A DNA stretch of 64,000 nt from Macrostomum hystrix (GCA_950097015.1 CATNEN010000039.1:19399501-19463500); one strand, 5' to 3'; counted from the stretch's first letter, positions 22,335 to 35,382 are shown. The notes: generated from the letters alone by a model not told the origin. A program made the numbers and translations.

Positions 22335-24560
22335 GCACACCTGAGTTTGAATCATTGCAAAAATAGAGTTTGAATCATGGCTAAACCAGAGTCTGAATCA
22401 TGGCTAAACCAGAGTCTGAATCATGGCTAAACTAGAGTCTGAATCATGGCTAAACCAGAGTTTGAACCATGGCTAAACCAGAGTTTGAATCATGGCTAAA
22501 CCAGAGTCTGAATCATGGCAAAACCAGAGTTTCAATCATGGCTAAACCAGAGTTTCAATCATGGCTAAACCAGCGTCTGAATCATGGCTAAACCAGCGTC
22601 TGAATCATGGCTAAACCAGAGTTTGAATCATGGCTAAACCAGCGTCTGTATCATGGCTAAACCAGAGTTTGAATCATGGCTAAACCAGAGACTAAATCAT
22701 GGCTACACCAGGCTTTGAATCATGGCTAAACCATCATCATCAGCATGGCTAAACCAGAGTTTGAATCATGGCTAAACCAGAGTTTGAATAATGGCTACAC
22801 CAGAGTTTGAACCATGGCTAAACCAGAGTTTGAATCATGGCTAAACCAGAGTCTGAATCATGGCAAAACCAGAGTTTCAATCATGGCTAAACCAGAGTTT
22901 CAATCATGGCTAAACCAGCGTCTGAATCATGGCTAAACCAGCGTCTGAATCATGGCTAAACCAGAGTTTCAATCATGGCTAAACCAGCGTCTGAATCATG
23001 GCTAAACCAGCGTCTGAATCATGGCTAAACCTGAGTTTGAATCATGGCTAAACCAGAGACTAAATCATGGCTAAACCAGCGTCTGAATCATGGCTAAACC
23101 AGAGTTTGAATCATGGCTAAACCAGAGACTAAATCATGGCTAAACCAGCGTCTGAATCATGGCTAAACCAGAGTCTGAATCATGGCTAAACCAGCGTCTG
23201 AATCATGGCTAAACCAGAGTTTGAATCAGGGCTAAACCAGAGACTAAATCATGGCTAAACCAGCGTCTGAATCATGGCTAAACCAGAGTTTGAATCATGG
23301 CTAAACCAGAGACTAAATCATGGCTAAACCAGCGTCTGAATCATGGCTAAACCAGAGTCTGAATCATGGCTAAACCAGCGTCTGAATCATGGCTAAACCA
23401 GAGTTTGAATCATGGCTAAACCAGAGACTAAATCATGGCTACACCAGGCTTTGAATCATGGCTAAACCATCATCATCAGCATGGCTAAACCAGAGTTTGA
23501 ATCATGGCTAAACCATCATCATCAGCATGGCTAAACCAGCGTCTGAATCATGGCTAAACCAGAGTTTGAATCATGGCTAAACCAGAGTTTGAATAATGGC
23601 TACACCAGAGTTTGAATCATGGCTAAACCATCATCATCAGCATGGCTAAACCAGCGTCTGAATCATGGCTAAACCAGAGTTTGAATCATGGCTAAACCAG
23701 AGTTTGAATCATGGCTAAACCAGAGTTTGAATCATAGCCAACCAGAGTCTGAATCATGGCTAAACCAGAGTTTGAATCATGGCTAAACCAGAGTTTGAAT
23801 CATGGCTAAACCAGAGACTAAATCATGGCTAAACCAGCGTCTGAATCATGGCTAAACCAGCGTCTGAATCATGGCTAAACCAGAGTTTGAATCATGGCTA
23901 AACCAGAGACTAAATCATGGCTACACCAGGCTTTGAATCATGGCTAAACCATCATCATCAGCATGGCTAAACCAGAGTTTGAATCATGGCTAAACCATCA
24001 TCATCAGCATGGCTAAACCAGCGTCTGAATCATGGCTAAACCAGAGTTTGAATCATGGCTAAACCAGAGTTTGAATAATGGCTACACCAGAGTTTGAATC
24101 ATGGCTAAACCAGAGTCTGAATCATGGCTAAACCATCATCATCAGCATGGCTAAACCAGCGTCTGAATCATGGCTAAACCAGAGTTTGAATCATGGCTAA
24201 ACCAGAGTTTGAATCATGGCTAAACCAGAGTTTGAATCATAGCCAACCAGAGTTTGAATCTTGGCTAAACCAGAGTTTCAATCATGGCTAACCCGGCGTT
24301 TGAATCATGGCTAAACCAGAGTTTGAATCATGGCAAAAACCGAGTTTCAATAATGGCTAACCCAGCGTTTGAATCATGGCTAAACCAGAGTTTGAATCAT
24401 GGCTAAACCAGAGTTTGAATCATGGCTAAACCAGAGTTTGAATCATGGCTAAACCAGAGTTTGAATCATAGCCAACCAGAGTCTGAATCATGGCAAAACG
24501 AGAGTTTGAATCATAGCCCACCAGGGTTTAAAACATGTCGAAACCTGAGTTTGAATCTTG
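22335..24560. repeat. 23-bp minisatellite inside Helitron 1
   Basis: About 96 units around GAATCATGGCTAAACCAGAG with three-base variable ends (TCT, TTT, CGTCT). A CATCATCATCAG insertion recurs in several units, showing block-wise amplification. Confidence 0.95.
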
Positions 24561-24589
24561 GCTAACCCAGCGTTTGAAAAATCAACGTC

Positions 24590-25810
24590 AACTGGGGAGT
24601 CATCATCAAAATGGGGATCATGGTGAACTGGGGGATAATCGTCAACTGGGGGATCATGGTAAACTGGGGGATAATTGTCAACTGGGGGATCATTGTCAAC
24701 TGGGGGATCATTGTCAACTGGGGGATCATTGTCAACTGGGGGATCATTGTCAACTGGGGGATCATTGTCAACTGGGGGATCATTGTCAACTAGGGGGTAA
24801 TGGTCAACTGGGGGATAATCGTCAACTGGGGGATCATTGTCAACTGGGGGATCATTGTCAACTGTGGGATCATTGTCAACTGGGGGATCATTGTCAACTG
24901 GGGGATCATTGTCAACTGGGGGATCATTGTCAACTGGGGGTTCATTGTCAACTGGGGGATCATTGTCAACGGGGGGATCATTGTCAACTGGGGGATCATT
25001 GTCAACTGGGGGTTCATTGTCAACTGGGGGTTCATTGTCAACTGGGGGTTAATTGTCAACTGTGGGATCATTGTCAACGGGCGGGATCATTGTCAACTGG
25101 GGGATCATTGTCAACTGGGGGATCGTTGTCAACTGGGGTTCATTGTCAACTGGGGGATCATAGTCAACTGGGGGATCATTGTCAACTGGGGGATCATCAT
25201 CAACTGGCGGATCATTGTCAACTGGGGGTTCATTGTCAACTGTGGGATCATTGTCAACGGGCGGGATCATTGTCAACTGGGGAATCATTGTCAACTGGGG
25301 GATCATTGTCAACTGGGGGATCATTGTCAACTGGGTGATCATCATCAACTGGGGGATCATTGTCAACTGGGGGAACATTGTCAACTGGAGGAACATTGTT
25401 AACTGGGGATCATCATCAATGGGGAGTCATCATCAACTGGGGGATCATTGTGAACTGGGGGATCTTTGTTAACTGGGGGATCATTGTCAACTGGGGGATC
25501 ATTGTCAACTGGGGGATCATTGTCAACTGGGGGATCATTGTCAACTGGGGGATCATTGTCAACTGGGGGATCATTGTCAACTGGGGGATCATTGTCAACT
25601 GGGGGATCATTGTCAACTGGGGGTTCATTGTGAACTGGGGGATCTTTGTCAACTGGGGGATCATTGTCGACTGTGGGATCATTGTCAACTGGGGATCATT
25701 GTCGACTGCGGGATCATTGCTAACTGGGGAATCATTGTCAACTGGGGGATCATTGTCGACTGCGGGATCATTGCTAACTGGGGGATCATTGTCAACTGGG
25801 GGATCAATGT
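24590..25810. repeat. 18-bp minisatellite inside Helitron 1
   Basis: About 67 units of AACTGGGGGATCATTGTC. Period 18 without stops yields open hexapeptide frames in several frames (QLGDHC, NWGIIV, STGGSL); these are not proteins. Confidence 0.95.
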
Positions 25811-26494
25811 AGAATTAAAAAGCTGTAAATTCAGCTGCTAAAAAGTATATAATAAGACGAATTAAAAATATTTCTGCTCCCCGAAGGGGGGCAAAACTTG
25901 CTAGTCTAATATACTAAAAATGAACTGTTTATTTACTTACTTGGTTGTAATTGATTTTCTCCCGAACGGCTCAACCGATTTTCACCATTTCTTCACCAAA
26001 AGATGCCAAATATGAGGACAATTATACACGTATTTTTATTAAGCTTAACTTTATTGCTAAAGAGATTAAATATTCGAAAAACATGATTTTTCAAAGGTCA
26101 AACATCTTGGCCTATTGAGAATTTTACTCACTGCCACTGAATTGAAATTGCATCGTCAAATTGCGCAACAACCCCTAGCTAATTGAATTTAAAGCCTGCA
26201 CTCTGGAGACAAATTGGAAATAAATGTACACAACCAACCGCGAGACTGAGTGTACTCTATTTTCTTACTTCATTGTACAAAGCCAGAACTTTGAGAATTC
26301 ATTTTATAAGGCTGATTTTTGCACCCACTAACCAACAGTCGGAATAGCCGATGTGTAGGCACTAGGAATAGGTTAGGCTAGGCTAGGGTTCGATTCTGCA
26401 CTGCGTCAAATCATTTAGACTAATTTTCAGCCAGTAGTGATTGAAGATTATTTTAATTTATTTTTTCATTTTGTAAATAAAATATCATAAATCA

Positions 26495-28685
26495 TAGCAA
26501 ATCTGAGTTTGAATCATGGCTAAACCAGCGTTTAAATCATGGCTAAACCAGCGTTTAAATCATGGCTAAACCATCGTTTGAATCATGGCTAAACCAGAGT
26601 TTGAATCATGGCTAAACCATCGTTTAAAATCATGGCTAAACCAGAGTCTGAATCATGGCTAAACCAGAGTCTGAATCATGGCTAAACCAGAGTCTGAATC
26701 ATGGCTAAACCAGAGTCTGAATCATGGCTAAACCAGAGTCTGAATCAAGGCTAAACCAGAGTCTGAATCATGGCTAAACCAGAGTCTGAATCATGGCTAA
26801 ACCAGAGTCTGAATCATGGCTAAACCAGAGTCTGAATCATGGCTAAACCAGAGTCTGAATCATGGCTAAACCAGAGTCTGAATCATGGCTAAACCAGAGT
26901 CTGAATCATGGCTAAACCAGAGTCTGAATCATGGCTAAACCAGGATCTGAATCAAGGCTAAACCAGAGTCTGGATCATGGCTAAACCAGAGTCTGAATCA
27001 TGGCTACACAAGAGTCTGAATCATGGCTAAACCAGAGTCTGAATCATGGCTAAACCAGAGTCTGAATCATGGCTAAACCAGAGTCTGAATCATGGCTAAA
27101 CCAGAGTTTGAATCATAGCTAAACCAGAGTCTGAATCATGGCTACACCAGAGTCTGAATCATGGCTAAACCAGAGTCTGAATCATGGCTAAACCAGAGTC
27201 TGAATCATGGCTAAACCAGAGTCTGAATCATGGCTAAACCAGAGTCTGAATCATGGCTAAACCAGAGTCTGAATCATGGCTAAACCAGAGTCTGAATCAT
27301 GGCTAAACCAGAGTCTGAATCATGGCTAAACCAGAGTCTGAATCATGGCTAAACCAGAGTCTGAATCATGGCTAAACCAGAGTCTGAATCATGGCTAAAC
27401 CAGAGTCTGAATCATGGCTAAACCAGAGTCTGAATCATGGCTAAACCAGAGTCTGAATCATGGCTAAACCAGAGTCTGAATCATGGCTAAACCAGAGTCT
27501 GAATCATGGCTACACCAGAGTCTGAATCATAGCTAAACCAGAGTCTGAATCATGGCTAAACCAGAGTCTGAATCATGGCTAAACCAGAGTTTGAATCATA
27601 GCTAAACCAGAGTCTGAATCATGGCTACACCAGAGTCTGAATCATGGCTAAACCAGAGTCTGAATCATGGCTAAACCAGAGTCTGAATCATGGCTAAACC
27701 AGAGTCTGAATCATGGCTAAACCAGAGTCTGAATCATGGCTAAACCAGAGTCTGAATCATGGCTAAACCAGAGTCTGAATCATGGCTAAACCAGAGTCTG
27801 AATCATGGCTAAACCAGAGTCTGAATCATGGCTAAACCAGAGTCTGAATCATGGCTAAACCAGAGTATGAATCATGGCTAAACCAGAGTTTGCATCATGG
27901 CTAAACCAGAGTCTGAATCATGGCTAAACCAGAGTCTGAATCATGGCTAAACCAGAGTTTGAATCATGGCTAAACCAGAGTCTGAATCATGGCTACACCA
28001 GAGTCTGAATCATGGCTAAACCAGAGTTTGAATCATGGCTAAACCAGAGTCTGAATCATGGCTAAACCAGAGTCTGAATCATGGCTAAACCAGAGTTTGA
28101 ATCATAGCTAAACCAGAGTCTGAATCATGGCTACACCAGAGTCTGAATCATGGCTAAACCAGAGTTTGAATCATGGCTAAACCAGAGTCTGAATCATGGC
28201 TAAACCAGAGTCTGAATCATGGCTAAACCAGAGTTTGAATCATAGCTAAACCAGAGTCTGAATCATGGCTAAACCAGAGTCTGAATCATGGCTACACCAG
28301 AGTCTGAATCATGGCTAAACCAGAGTTTGAATCATGGCTACACCAGGGTCTGAATCATGGCTAAACCAGAGTCTGAATCATGGCTAAACCAGAGTCTGAA
28401 TCATGGCAAAACCAGAGTCTGAATCATGGCTAAAACAGAGTCTGAATCATGGCTACACCAGAGTCTGAATCATGGCTAAACCAGAGTTTGAATCATGGCT
28501 AAACCAGAGTTAAAATCATGGCTAAACCAGAGTTAAAATCATGGCTAAACCAGAGTCTGAATCATGGCTAAACCAGAGTCTGAATCATGGCTAAACCAGA
28601 GTCTGAATCATGGCTAAACCAGAGTCTGAATCATGGCTAAACCATAGTATGAATCATGGCTAAACCAGCGTTTGAATCATGGCAA
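26495..28685. repeat. 23-bp minisatellite inside Helitron 2
   Basis: About 95 units of the same 23-bp family as at 22335-24560, but much more homogeneous (mostly the AGAGTCT variant), which suggests recent local amplification. Confidence 0.95.
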
Positions 28686-28839
28686 AATTTTTCTTTTGTC
28701 ATTGAATTGAATTTTGAGTTTGTTATCTCATAACGTCATAATGATATATATTTGTATGATAAATATTTTGCCTAATAATCATTTAATTGTTGTTCTTCTC
28801 AATTTTCTACAAAAGAAGCTAATATAAAAATTAACTGGG

Positions 28840-30605
28840 CAACATTGTCAACTGGGCATCATCATCAATAAGGAGTCCTCATCAAATGGGGGATCATTGT
28901 CAACTGGGGGATCATTGTCAACTGGGTGATCATTGTCAACTGGGGGATCATTTTCAACTTGAGATCATTGTCAACTGGGGGATCATTGTCAACTGTGAGA
29001 TCATTGTCAACTGGGGGATCATTGTCAACTGGGGGATCATCATCAACTGGGGGATCATTGTCAACTGGGGGATCATCATCAACTGGGGGATCATTGTAAA
29101 CTGGGGGATCATTGTCAACTGTGGGATCATTGTCAACTGGGGGATCATTGTCAACAAGGGGATCATTGTGAACTGGGGGATCATTGTCAACTGGGTGATC
29201 ATTGTCAACTGGGGGATCATTGTCAACTGAGGGATCATTGTCAACTGGGGTATCATTATCAACTGGGGGATCATTGTCAACTTGGGAATGATTGTCAAAT
29301 GGGTGTTCATTGTCAACTGGGGTATCATTATCAACTGGGGGATCATTGTCAACTTGGGAATGATTGTCAAATGGGTGTTCATTGTCAACTGGGAGATCAT
29401 TGTCAACTGTGGGATCTTTGTCAACTTGGGGATCATTGTCAACTGGGGTATCATTATCAACTGGGGGATCATTGTCAACTTGGGAATGATTGTCAACTGG
29501 GGGATCATTGTCAACTGGGGGGATCATTGTCAACTGGGGGATCATTGTCAACTGGGTGATCATTGTCAACTGGGGGATCATTGTCATCTGAGGGATCATT
29601 GTCAACTGGGGTATCATTATCAACTGGGGGATCATTGTCAACTGGGGAATGATTGTCAAATGGGTGTTCATTGTCAACTGGGGGATCATTGTCAACTGGG
29701 GGATCATTGTCAACTGTGGGATCATTGTCAACTGGGGGATCATTGTCAACAAGGGGATCATTGTGAACTGGGGGATCATTGTCAACTGGGGATCATTGTC
29801 AACTGGGGGATCATTGTCAACTGGGGGATCATTGTCAACTGGGGGATCATTGTCAACTGGGGGATCATTGTGAACTGGGGGATCATTGTCAACTGTGGGA
29901 TCATTGTCAACTGGGGGATCATTGTCAACTAGGGGATCATTGTCAACTGGGGGATCATTGTCAACTGGGTGATCATTGTCAACTGGGGGATCATTGTCAA
30001 CTGGGGGATCATGGTCAACTTGGGGATCATTGTCAACTGGGGGAACATTGTCAACTGGGGGATCATTGTCAACTGGGGGATCATTGTCAACTGGGGGATC
30101 ATTGTAAACTGGGGGATCATTGTCAACTGTGAGATCATTGTCAACTGGGGGATCATTGTCAACTGGGGGATCATTGTCAACTGGGGGATCATCATCAACT
30201 GGGGGATCATTGTCAACTGTGGGATCATTGTCAACTGGGGGATCATTGTCAACTGGGGGATCATCATCAACTGGGGGATCATTGTCAACTGGGGGATCAT
30301 TGTCAACTGGGGGATCATCATCAACTGGGGGATCATTGTCAACTGTGGGATCATTGTCAACTGGGGGATCATTGTCAACAAGGGGATCATTGTGAACTGG
30401 GGGATCATTGTCAACTGGGGATCATTGTCAACTGGGGGTTCATTGTCAACTGGGGGATCATTGTCAACTGGGGGATCATCATCAACTGGGGGATCATTGT
30501 CAACTGGGGATCATTGTCAACTGGGGGTTCATTGTCAACTGGGGGATCATTGTCAACTGGGGGATCATCATCAACTGGGGGATCATTGTCAACTGGGGGT
30601 TTATT
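28840..30605. repeat. 18-bp minisatellite inside Helitron 2
   Basis: About 98 units of the AACTGGGGGATCATTGTC family, with longer-range superrepeats: the block around 29282-29370 recurs almost intact near 29340-29410 and 29480. Confidence 0.95.
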
Positions 30606-30947
30606 TTAGCTTTAAAAAGCTGTAAATTCAGCTGCTAAACAGTATATACAAGACGAATTAAAAATATTTCTGCTCCCCGAAGGGGGGCAAAACATGCTAG
30701 TCTATTTCTCATCGCGGCTTTGATGCGCTCACCACTCCGTTCAATTAATGTACATGTAGTAACTTATCGATCGCCCCACTATCTTGTTATTGTCAGCTAT
30801 GCGCACTCAGCTGTACCCCTCTCAAAACCCACCCCTCCCTTATCGGTTTATACCCCCCCTGTTAGCGCAATAAATAAACTGTTCAAGGCCTAGAGCTTCT
30901 ACTGGAGCTTGTTGACCGTCACCTAAACCATCGGTCTTAAGTCCAAG

Positions 30948-30953
30948 TTTATT
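30948..30953 (-). terminator. polyadenylation signal of NEK8
   Basis: AATAAA on the minus strand about 42 bases after the NEK8 stop codon (30997-30995). Confidence 0.6.
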
Positions 30954-30994
30954 CACAATTGTGACAGCATTCAGTTAGTATTGAAATGCAGTTA

Positions 30995-33900
30995 TCATTG
31001 TTCCTGAAGAACTGGTCTTGAAAACCTGCGGCACAAAATTGCGGCGCGGCTGCCAGCGAAGTCGACGGCGAGGCTGTGTACACGACACGACGACATTAGG
31101 ACTCGCCTCCGATGATTCCAGGTCAGCGCCTCCAATTGCTGACGACTGGTCTCGCCGTTGATTTCGCTTTTTAATGTCGACGCCACTAAAGACCATTGCT
31201 TGCCAGCGCAGACGCAATTCACAGTTGAATCGGACAGAATCTGGCTGAAACCTTCGCGGGAGACACTTTCATCATCGTCCGGCTCATTGTTGCCGTGTCG
31301 TCCGGCGATTTTTAGGCGCCCATCTGACAGCAGCAGCAGCGAATGGGTGTCGCTAACGAAAGCGCCGTTCAGCAGCTCCGCTTTGTGTCCGAATTCTAAC
31401 GGCAGAAGCTCCAGATTTGGCAGAGTCGGTCGAGTCGTCTCCGAGTAGCCGAGCCGACCAAAACGGTTCGAACCGGTTGCCAACAGTGCGGCTGACGAAC
31501 TGTCAGGGGCTTCGGCCAACACTAGCAGGGCGTCCGGTCCGGCGAAGACCTTCAGGGCTCGTCTGTGACTCGAAGGGAGCGACAGGGCCGCAGGCTTCGG
31601 CGTCGGGCAAGTCGACAGAGGCAGCCGGCCCCAGGCGAACACCTCGCCGGCTGCGGTGGCACAGGCGGCGAAGTCGGCACCGCAGGCGATCGAGGTTACG
31701 CAAGCGAGGGCGAGACTTTCCACGGCGCGCGGGCGCTCCGAGTCAGCGAAATCCCCGTGGCCTAGGGCGAGACGGCGAGGCAGAATTTTCGAGGGGTCAG
31801 ACAGGTGGGATCTGATGTGGGTCAGAGACAGATGGGATCTGATGTGGGTCAGAGACAGATGGGATCTGATGTGAGTCAGACAGATGGGATCTGATGTGGG
31901 TCAGACAGATGGGATCTGATGTGGGTCAGAGAGATGGGATCTGATGTGAGTCAGAGAGATGGGATCTGATGTGAGTCAGAGAGATGGGATCTGATGTGAG
32001 TCAGAGACAGATGGGATCTGATGTGGGTCAGAGACAGATGGGATCTGATGTGGGTCAGAGAGGGTGGGATCTGATGTAGGTCAGAGACAGATGGGATCTG
32101 ATGTAGGTCAGAGAGGGTGGGATCTGATGTAGGTCAGAGACAGATGGGATCTGATGTGGTCAGAGACAGATGGGATCTGATGTGGTCAGAGACAGATAGG
32201 ATCTGATGTGGGTCAGAGACAGATGGGATCTGATGTGGGTCAGAGACAGATGGGATCTGATGTGGTCAGAGACAGATGGGATCTGATGTGGTCAGAGACA
32301 GATGGGATCTGATGTGGTCAGAGACAGATGGGATCTGATGTGGTCAGAGACAGATAGGATCTGATGTGGGTCAGCCAGTTGATAAAATCAAATTTTCGAT
32401 ACATATCGGATCGCTCACCAAGGGCGCCGCTCCGACCGCAGCCGAAAGTGAACAGCACGCCGGTGTCCGTAAGGCAGGCGGAGAAAGATCTTCCGCAGTC
32501 CAGCTGCACCACCTTGAAGCTCTCCAGGCCGTGAATGTCTGACATGGTCCACCTGGGATGCTGATCGCTGGCTGGCTGGCTAATGAGATCCCATTGCACT
32601 AGCCTGTCTCGTTTGGTCAGGCCGAGAATGCGGCTGTCTCGGGACAGTCTCACGCAGCGCAGATCCTCATGCGGCAGATTGTAGGGAATTTCAAGCAGTT
32701 CATCATCGGCTCCAGTTGGCTCATAATAATAGAGAGATCTATTGCCGCTCTCCTGAACAGAATTAACAGAGATGCGAGACTGCCTACTGTTAGTAGATGA
32801 TAAGCTGCAAATCTGATTTACAAAACACTTTTGAGATAAAAAACTCAAAATCTGATAATTATCTTTTATCACATTTAAAGGAAATCACTATTTCCTCCTA
32901 AAGTCACACACCTGAGGAAACCCTGAACACACCTGAACACACCTGAAGAAACCCTGAACACACCTGAGGAAACCCTGAACACACCTGAACACACCTGAGG
33001 AAACCCTGAACACACCTGAACACACCTGAGGAAACCCTGAACACACCTGAGGAAACCCTGAACACACCTGAACACACCTGAGGAAACCTGGCCACACCTA
33101 AAGAAACACTGAATATACCTGAAGAAACACTGAGATCAAAAACCTGAGGAAACCCTGAAGGCACACACCTGATGAAAGCATCAAAGATGCCTGAAGTCAC
33201 ACCCCTAGGCACTCACCCGACAACGCAGGTTCTTGATGGTGGCGGCGGGACCAACTCGCCCAGTCTTCTTTCTCTGTTGCATTCCTTTCAAGCCGACGCA
33301 ACCTAGATCGGTGAATATCGGGAACAGGTGGCACAGGATCAAGGGATGCGACAGTAGACGTCGAGCGGTTGGCCGCCTCAAAGGATCCACTGTGAGCATC
33401 TGGGAGATGAGATCCGACATCAGAGGAGAATACCTGAAGTTGATGAGAAAATCTAGATATAGACGGGTGAATCGCCAAGATAGGAGGGTATTACGGGTGA
33501 ATAACAAAGACCACCGGGTTTGACGGGTGAATAACAAAGACTATTGGTTTTGACGGGTGAATAACAAAGACCACAGGGTATGACGAGTGAATTAAAAAGA
33601 CCGCAGGGTATGATGGGTGAATAACAAAGACCGCAGGGTATGGCGGGTGAATAACAAAGATCAGAGGGTCAGCAGTTAAATAACAAAGACCGGGTGCTCA
33701 GACGACGTCAAACCTCGCCGAGTCGATAGGCGGTAGGTGGCCCGCGGCAATCTGCGCCACCAGAGCCGGCAGGGTCGGGGCGTCGAAAGCCCGCCGCAGG
33801 CAGCACATCTCGTACAGGCAACAGCCGAGAGCCCAGACGTCGGCTAATTCACCGCCTGCTGTGGCCGGAGTGTCTGAGCTGAACACCTCCGGGCTGAGGT

Positions 33901-35382
33901 AGGCCGGCGTGCCGACTAGACCGTTGCCGGCGCAGTCGATGACATCAATGGCGACAGCGGATGCGGCGAGGTCTTCAATTTGATCAATAACTCTTGCTTC
34001 GATTCCAGCTTCGATTCTTGCTACCAGTACGAGTTCTGTTCTTAGTACGATTCCAGTTCTTTTTTGCTACGATTCCAGCTTCGATTCTGTCAACAATTCT
34101 AGTTTTTTATTACTATGATTCCAGTTTATTCTGTTGCTACAATTTAAGATTCTTTTTAAGCAACGATTCCAGATTATCTTCTGGCTTCGATTCCAGATTA
34201 TTTTCTTCCTTCGATTCCAGATTATTTTCTTGCTTCGATTCCAGATTATTTTCTTGCTTCGATTCCAGATTCTCTTCTAGCTACGATTCCAGATTATTTT
34301 CTTGCTTCTATTCCTAATTCTTTTCTAGCTTCGATTCCTAATTCTTTTCTAGTTTCGATTCAAGATTATTTTCTAGCTTCGATTCCAGACTCCATTCATT
34401 CGCCTCACCCGTAGCAGCCTCAGTCGGGCGTCGTTGACGTCGCAGCGAGGCGACGCCAAAGTCGGCCAGCTGGCAGACATCGCAGGCGCTGGAAGCCAGC
34501 AGGATGTTGTCCGGCTTGAGGTCCCGGTGCAGGACGCCGCGGCTGTGCAGCTGGTCCAGAGCCAGCAGCAGTTGGCAGCCGAAGCTGGCCACCCGAGATT
34601 CGGACAGGCCCACGCCGCTTTTCTGACGCTGCATGAGGCGACTCAAGGAGCCGCCGGACGCGTAATCCATGGCGAGGCAGAGAACCCGCCCGGTTGTCGC
34701 CGAGTCGTCAATGAAACTGCCCCGATGCCTGACGATGTTGGGATGCCGCAGGCTGGCCAAAATTCGGACCTCCTCGAGAGCGGCCTGCAGATCAGCGGAA
34801 CCAGCCGAGCCCAAGTCCACCCGCTTGATGACCACCTGTCAGGAATTTTTAGATTACTATTGCGGCTATTAAGTAGTTAGAGAAGCATTTTGAGTCGTCA
34901 GTGTCGTTTGAGTCGCTTGAGAAGCCTTTCGAGTCGCTTGAGAAGCCTTTCGAGTCGCTTGAGAAGCCTTTCGAGTCGCTTGAGAAGCCTTTGAGCGGCT
35001 TGAGAAGCGTTATAGTTGTTGAAGAAGCGTTTGAGTATTTCGAGAAGCCTTTGAGTCGTTAGAGAAGTATTTTGACTCGTTTTGAGTCGTCAGTGAATCG
35101 TTCAAGTCGCTTGAGAAGCGTTCGAGTAGTAAGAGTAGTATTTTGAGTCGTTAATGAGCTTTAAGCAACTGAGAGAAGCACCCGATACGTTTAAGCGGGG
35201 TGTTGGCATTCATCAAACCACAGTTTTTCATCAAATCGGCACAATGGTTTGGTAATAAATCATTTGCAAACCTTTTCAGGTCGAGCGCCACTTTTTGTGG
35301 CCGACGAGTTTAGGCACAGGTAGAGAGCCACTTGACCAGTGGAGCCTCGGTCCAGATTCCTCAGGTGGCGGTAATTTTCCAT
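30995..35382 (-). CDS. NEK8: NIMA-related kinase 8-like, kinase plus RCC1 repeats
   Basis: Six exons join in frame to 704 residues: 35382-35272, 34835-34409, 33972-33714, 33433-33217, 32752-32419, 31761-30995 (TGA). The start MENYRHLRNLDRGSTG parallels the NEK8 N-terminus. Kinase features: glycine loop near residue 12, catalytic lysine in VVIKRVD (K41), HRD at 140-142 (VLHRDLKPDN), DFG at 162-164, GTPAYLSPE, DVWALGCCLYEM, and the NEK8-like FDAPTLPALVAQI. The C-terminal half has RCC1 repeats (GCGRSGALGHGDF across the exon 5/6 junction; SIACGADFAACATAAGEVFAWG). NEK8 acts in cilia, and human mutations cause nephronophthisis. Length matches vertebrate NEK8 (about 690). NEK9 is the main alternative, but it is longer. 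All five introns contain a private minisatellite. Confidence 0.9.
31798..32372. repeat. 27-bp minisatellite in NEK8 intron 5
   Basis: Units of GGGATCTGATGTGGGTCAGA plus GACAGAT, with 21-bp deletion variants. Confidence 0.95.
32905..33160. repeat. 21-bp minisatellite in NEK8 intron 4
   Basis: Units of ACACCTGAGGAAACCCTGAA plus one base, interrupted by a 10-bp half unit. On the gene strand each unit carries GTTCAGG, the same word as the intron's own acceptor (TGTTCAG followed by GAG). Confidence 0.9.
33465..33695. repeat. 30-bp minisatellite in NEK8 intron 3
   Basis: Seven to eight units around GACGGGTGAATAACAAAGAC. Confidence 0.9.
34000..34395. repeat. 24-bp minisatellite in NEK8 intron 2
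   Basis: Degenerate units around CGATTCCAGATTATTTTCTT, pyrimidine-rich on the plus strand. Confidence 0.85.
34885..35140. repeat. 21-bp minisatellite in NEK8 intron 1
   Basis: Units around GAGTCGCTTGAGAAGCCTTT, decaying toward the right end. Confidence 0.9.

Larger units (their letters stand above)
21732..25904 (+). mobile_element. non-autonomous Helitron-like element 1 carrying two minisatellites
   Basis: It begins TCCACTATACTAAAAATGAA after a host A and ends with a GC hairpin (25876-25892, 7-bp stem, GAA loop) followed by AAAACTTG and CTAG (25901-25904). The 5' TC, 3' hairpin and CTRR end without target duplication are the Helitron signature. Inside are a unique 5' block of about 600 bp with the GATTTTCTCCCGAACAGCTC segment, a 23-bp array and an 18-bp array. 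No Rep/helicase coding region is present, so it would depend on an autonomous partner. Confidence 0.82.
25905..30700 (+). mobile_element. non-autonomous Helitron-like element 2, directly abutting element 1
   Basis: It starts TCTAATATACTAAAAATGAA on the base after the CTAG end of element 1. It repeats the 600-bp 5' block nearly base for base (25905-26494) and ends with the same hairpin (30672-30688) and CTAG (30697-30700), followed by a host T. Between its two arrays it has a 150-bp spacer (28690-28840) that element 1 lacks, so the two are related but not identical copies. Confidence 0.82.

Noticed and set aside
22335-28685. Possible CRISPR array because of regular 23-bp repeats
   Set aside because: There are no unique spacers between repeats, the host is a eukaryote, and the units are contiguous tandem copies.
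24535-30638. Many open frames (QLGDHC, NWGIIV, STGGSL hexapeptides; MIPQLT on the other strand)
   Set aside because: All come from the 18-bp minisatellite inside the Helitrons; several frames on both strands are open simultaneously.
31417-31874. Arg-rich plus-strand frames opposite NEK8 exon 6
   Set aside because: These are shadows of the RCC1-coding exon, which carries clear family motifs on the minus strand.
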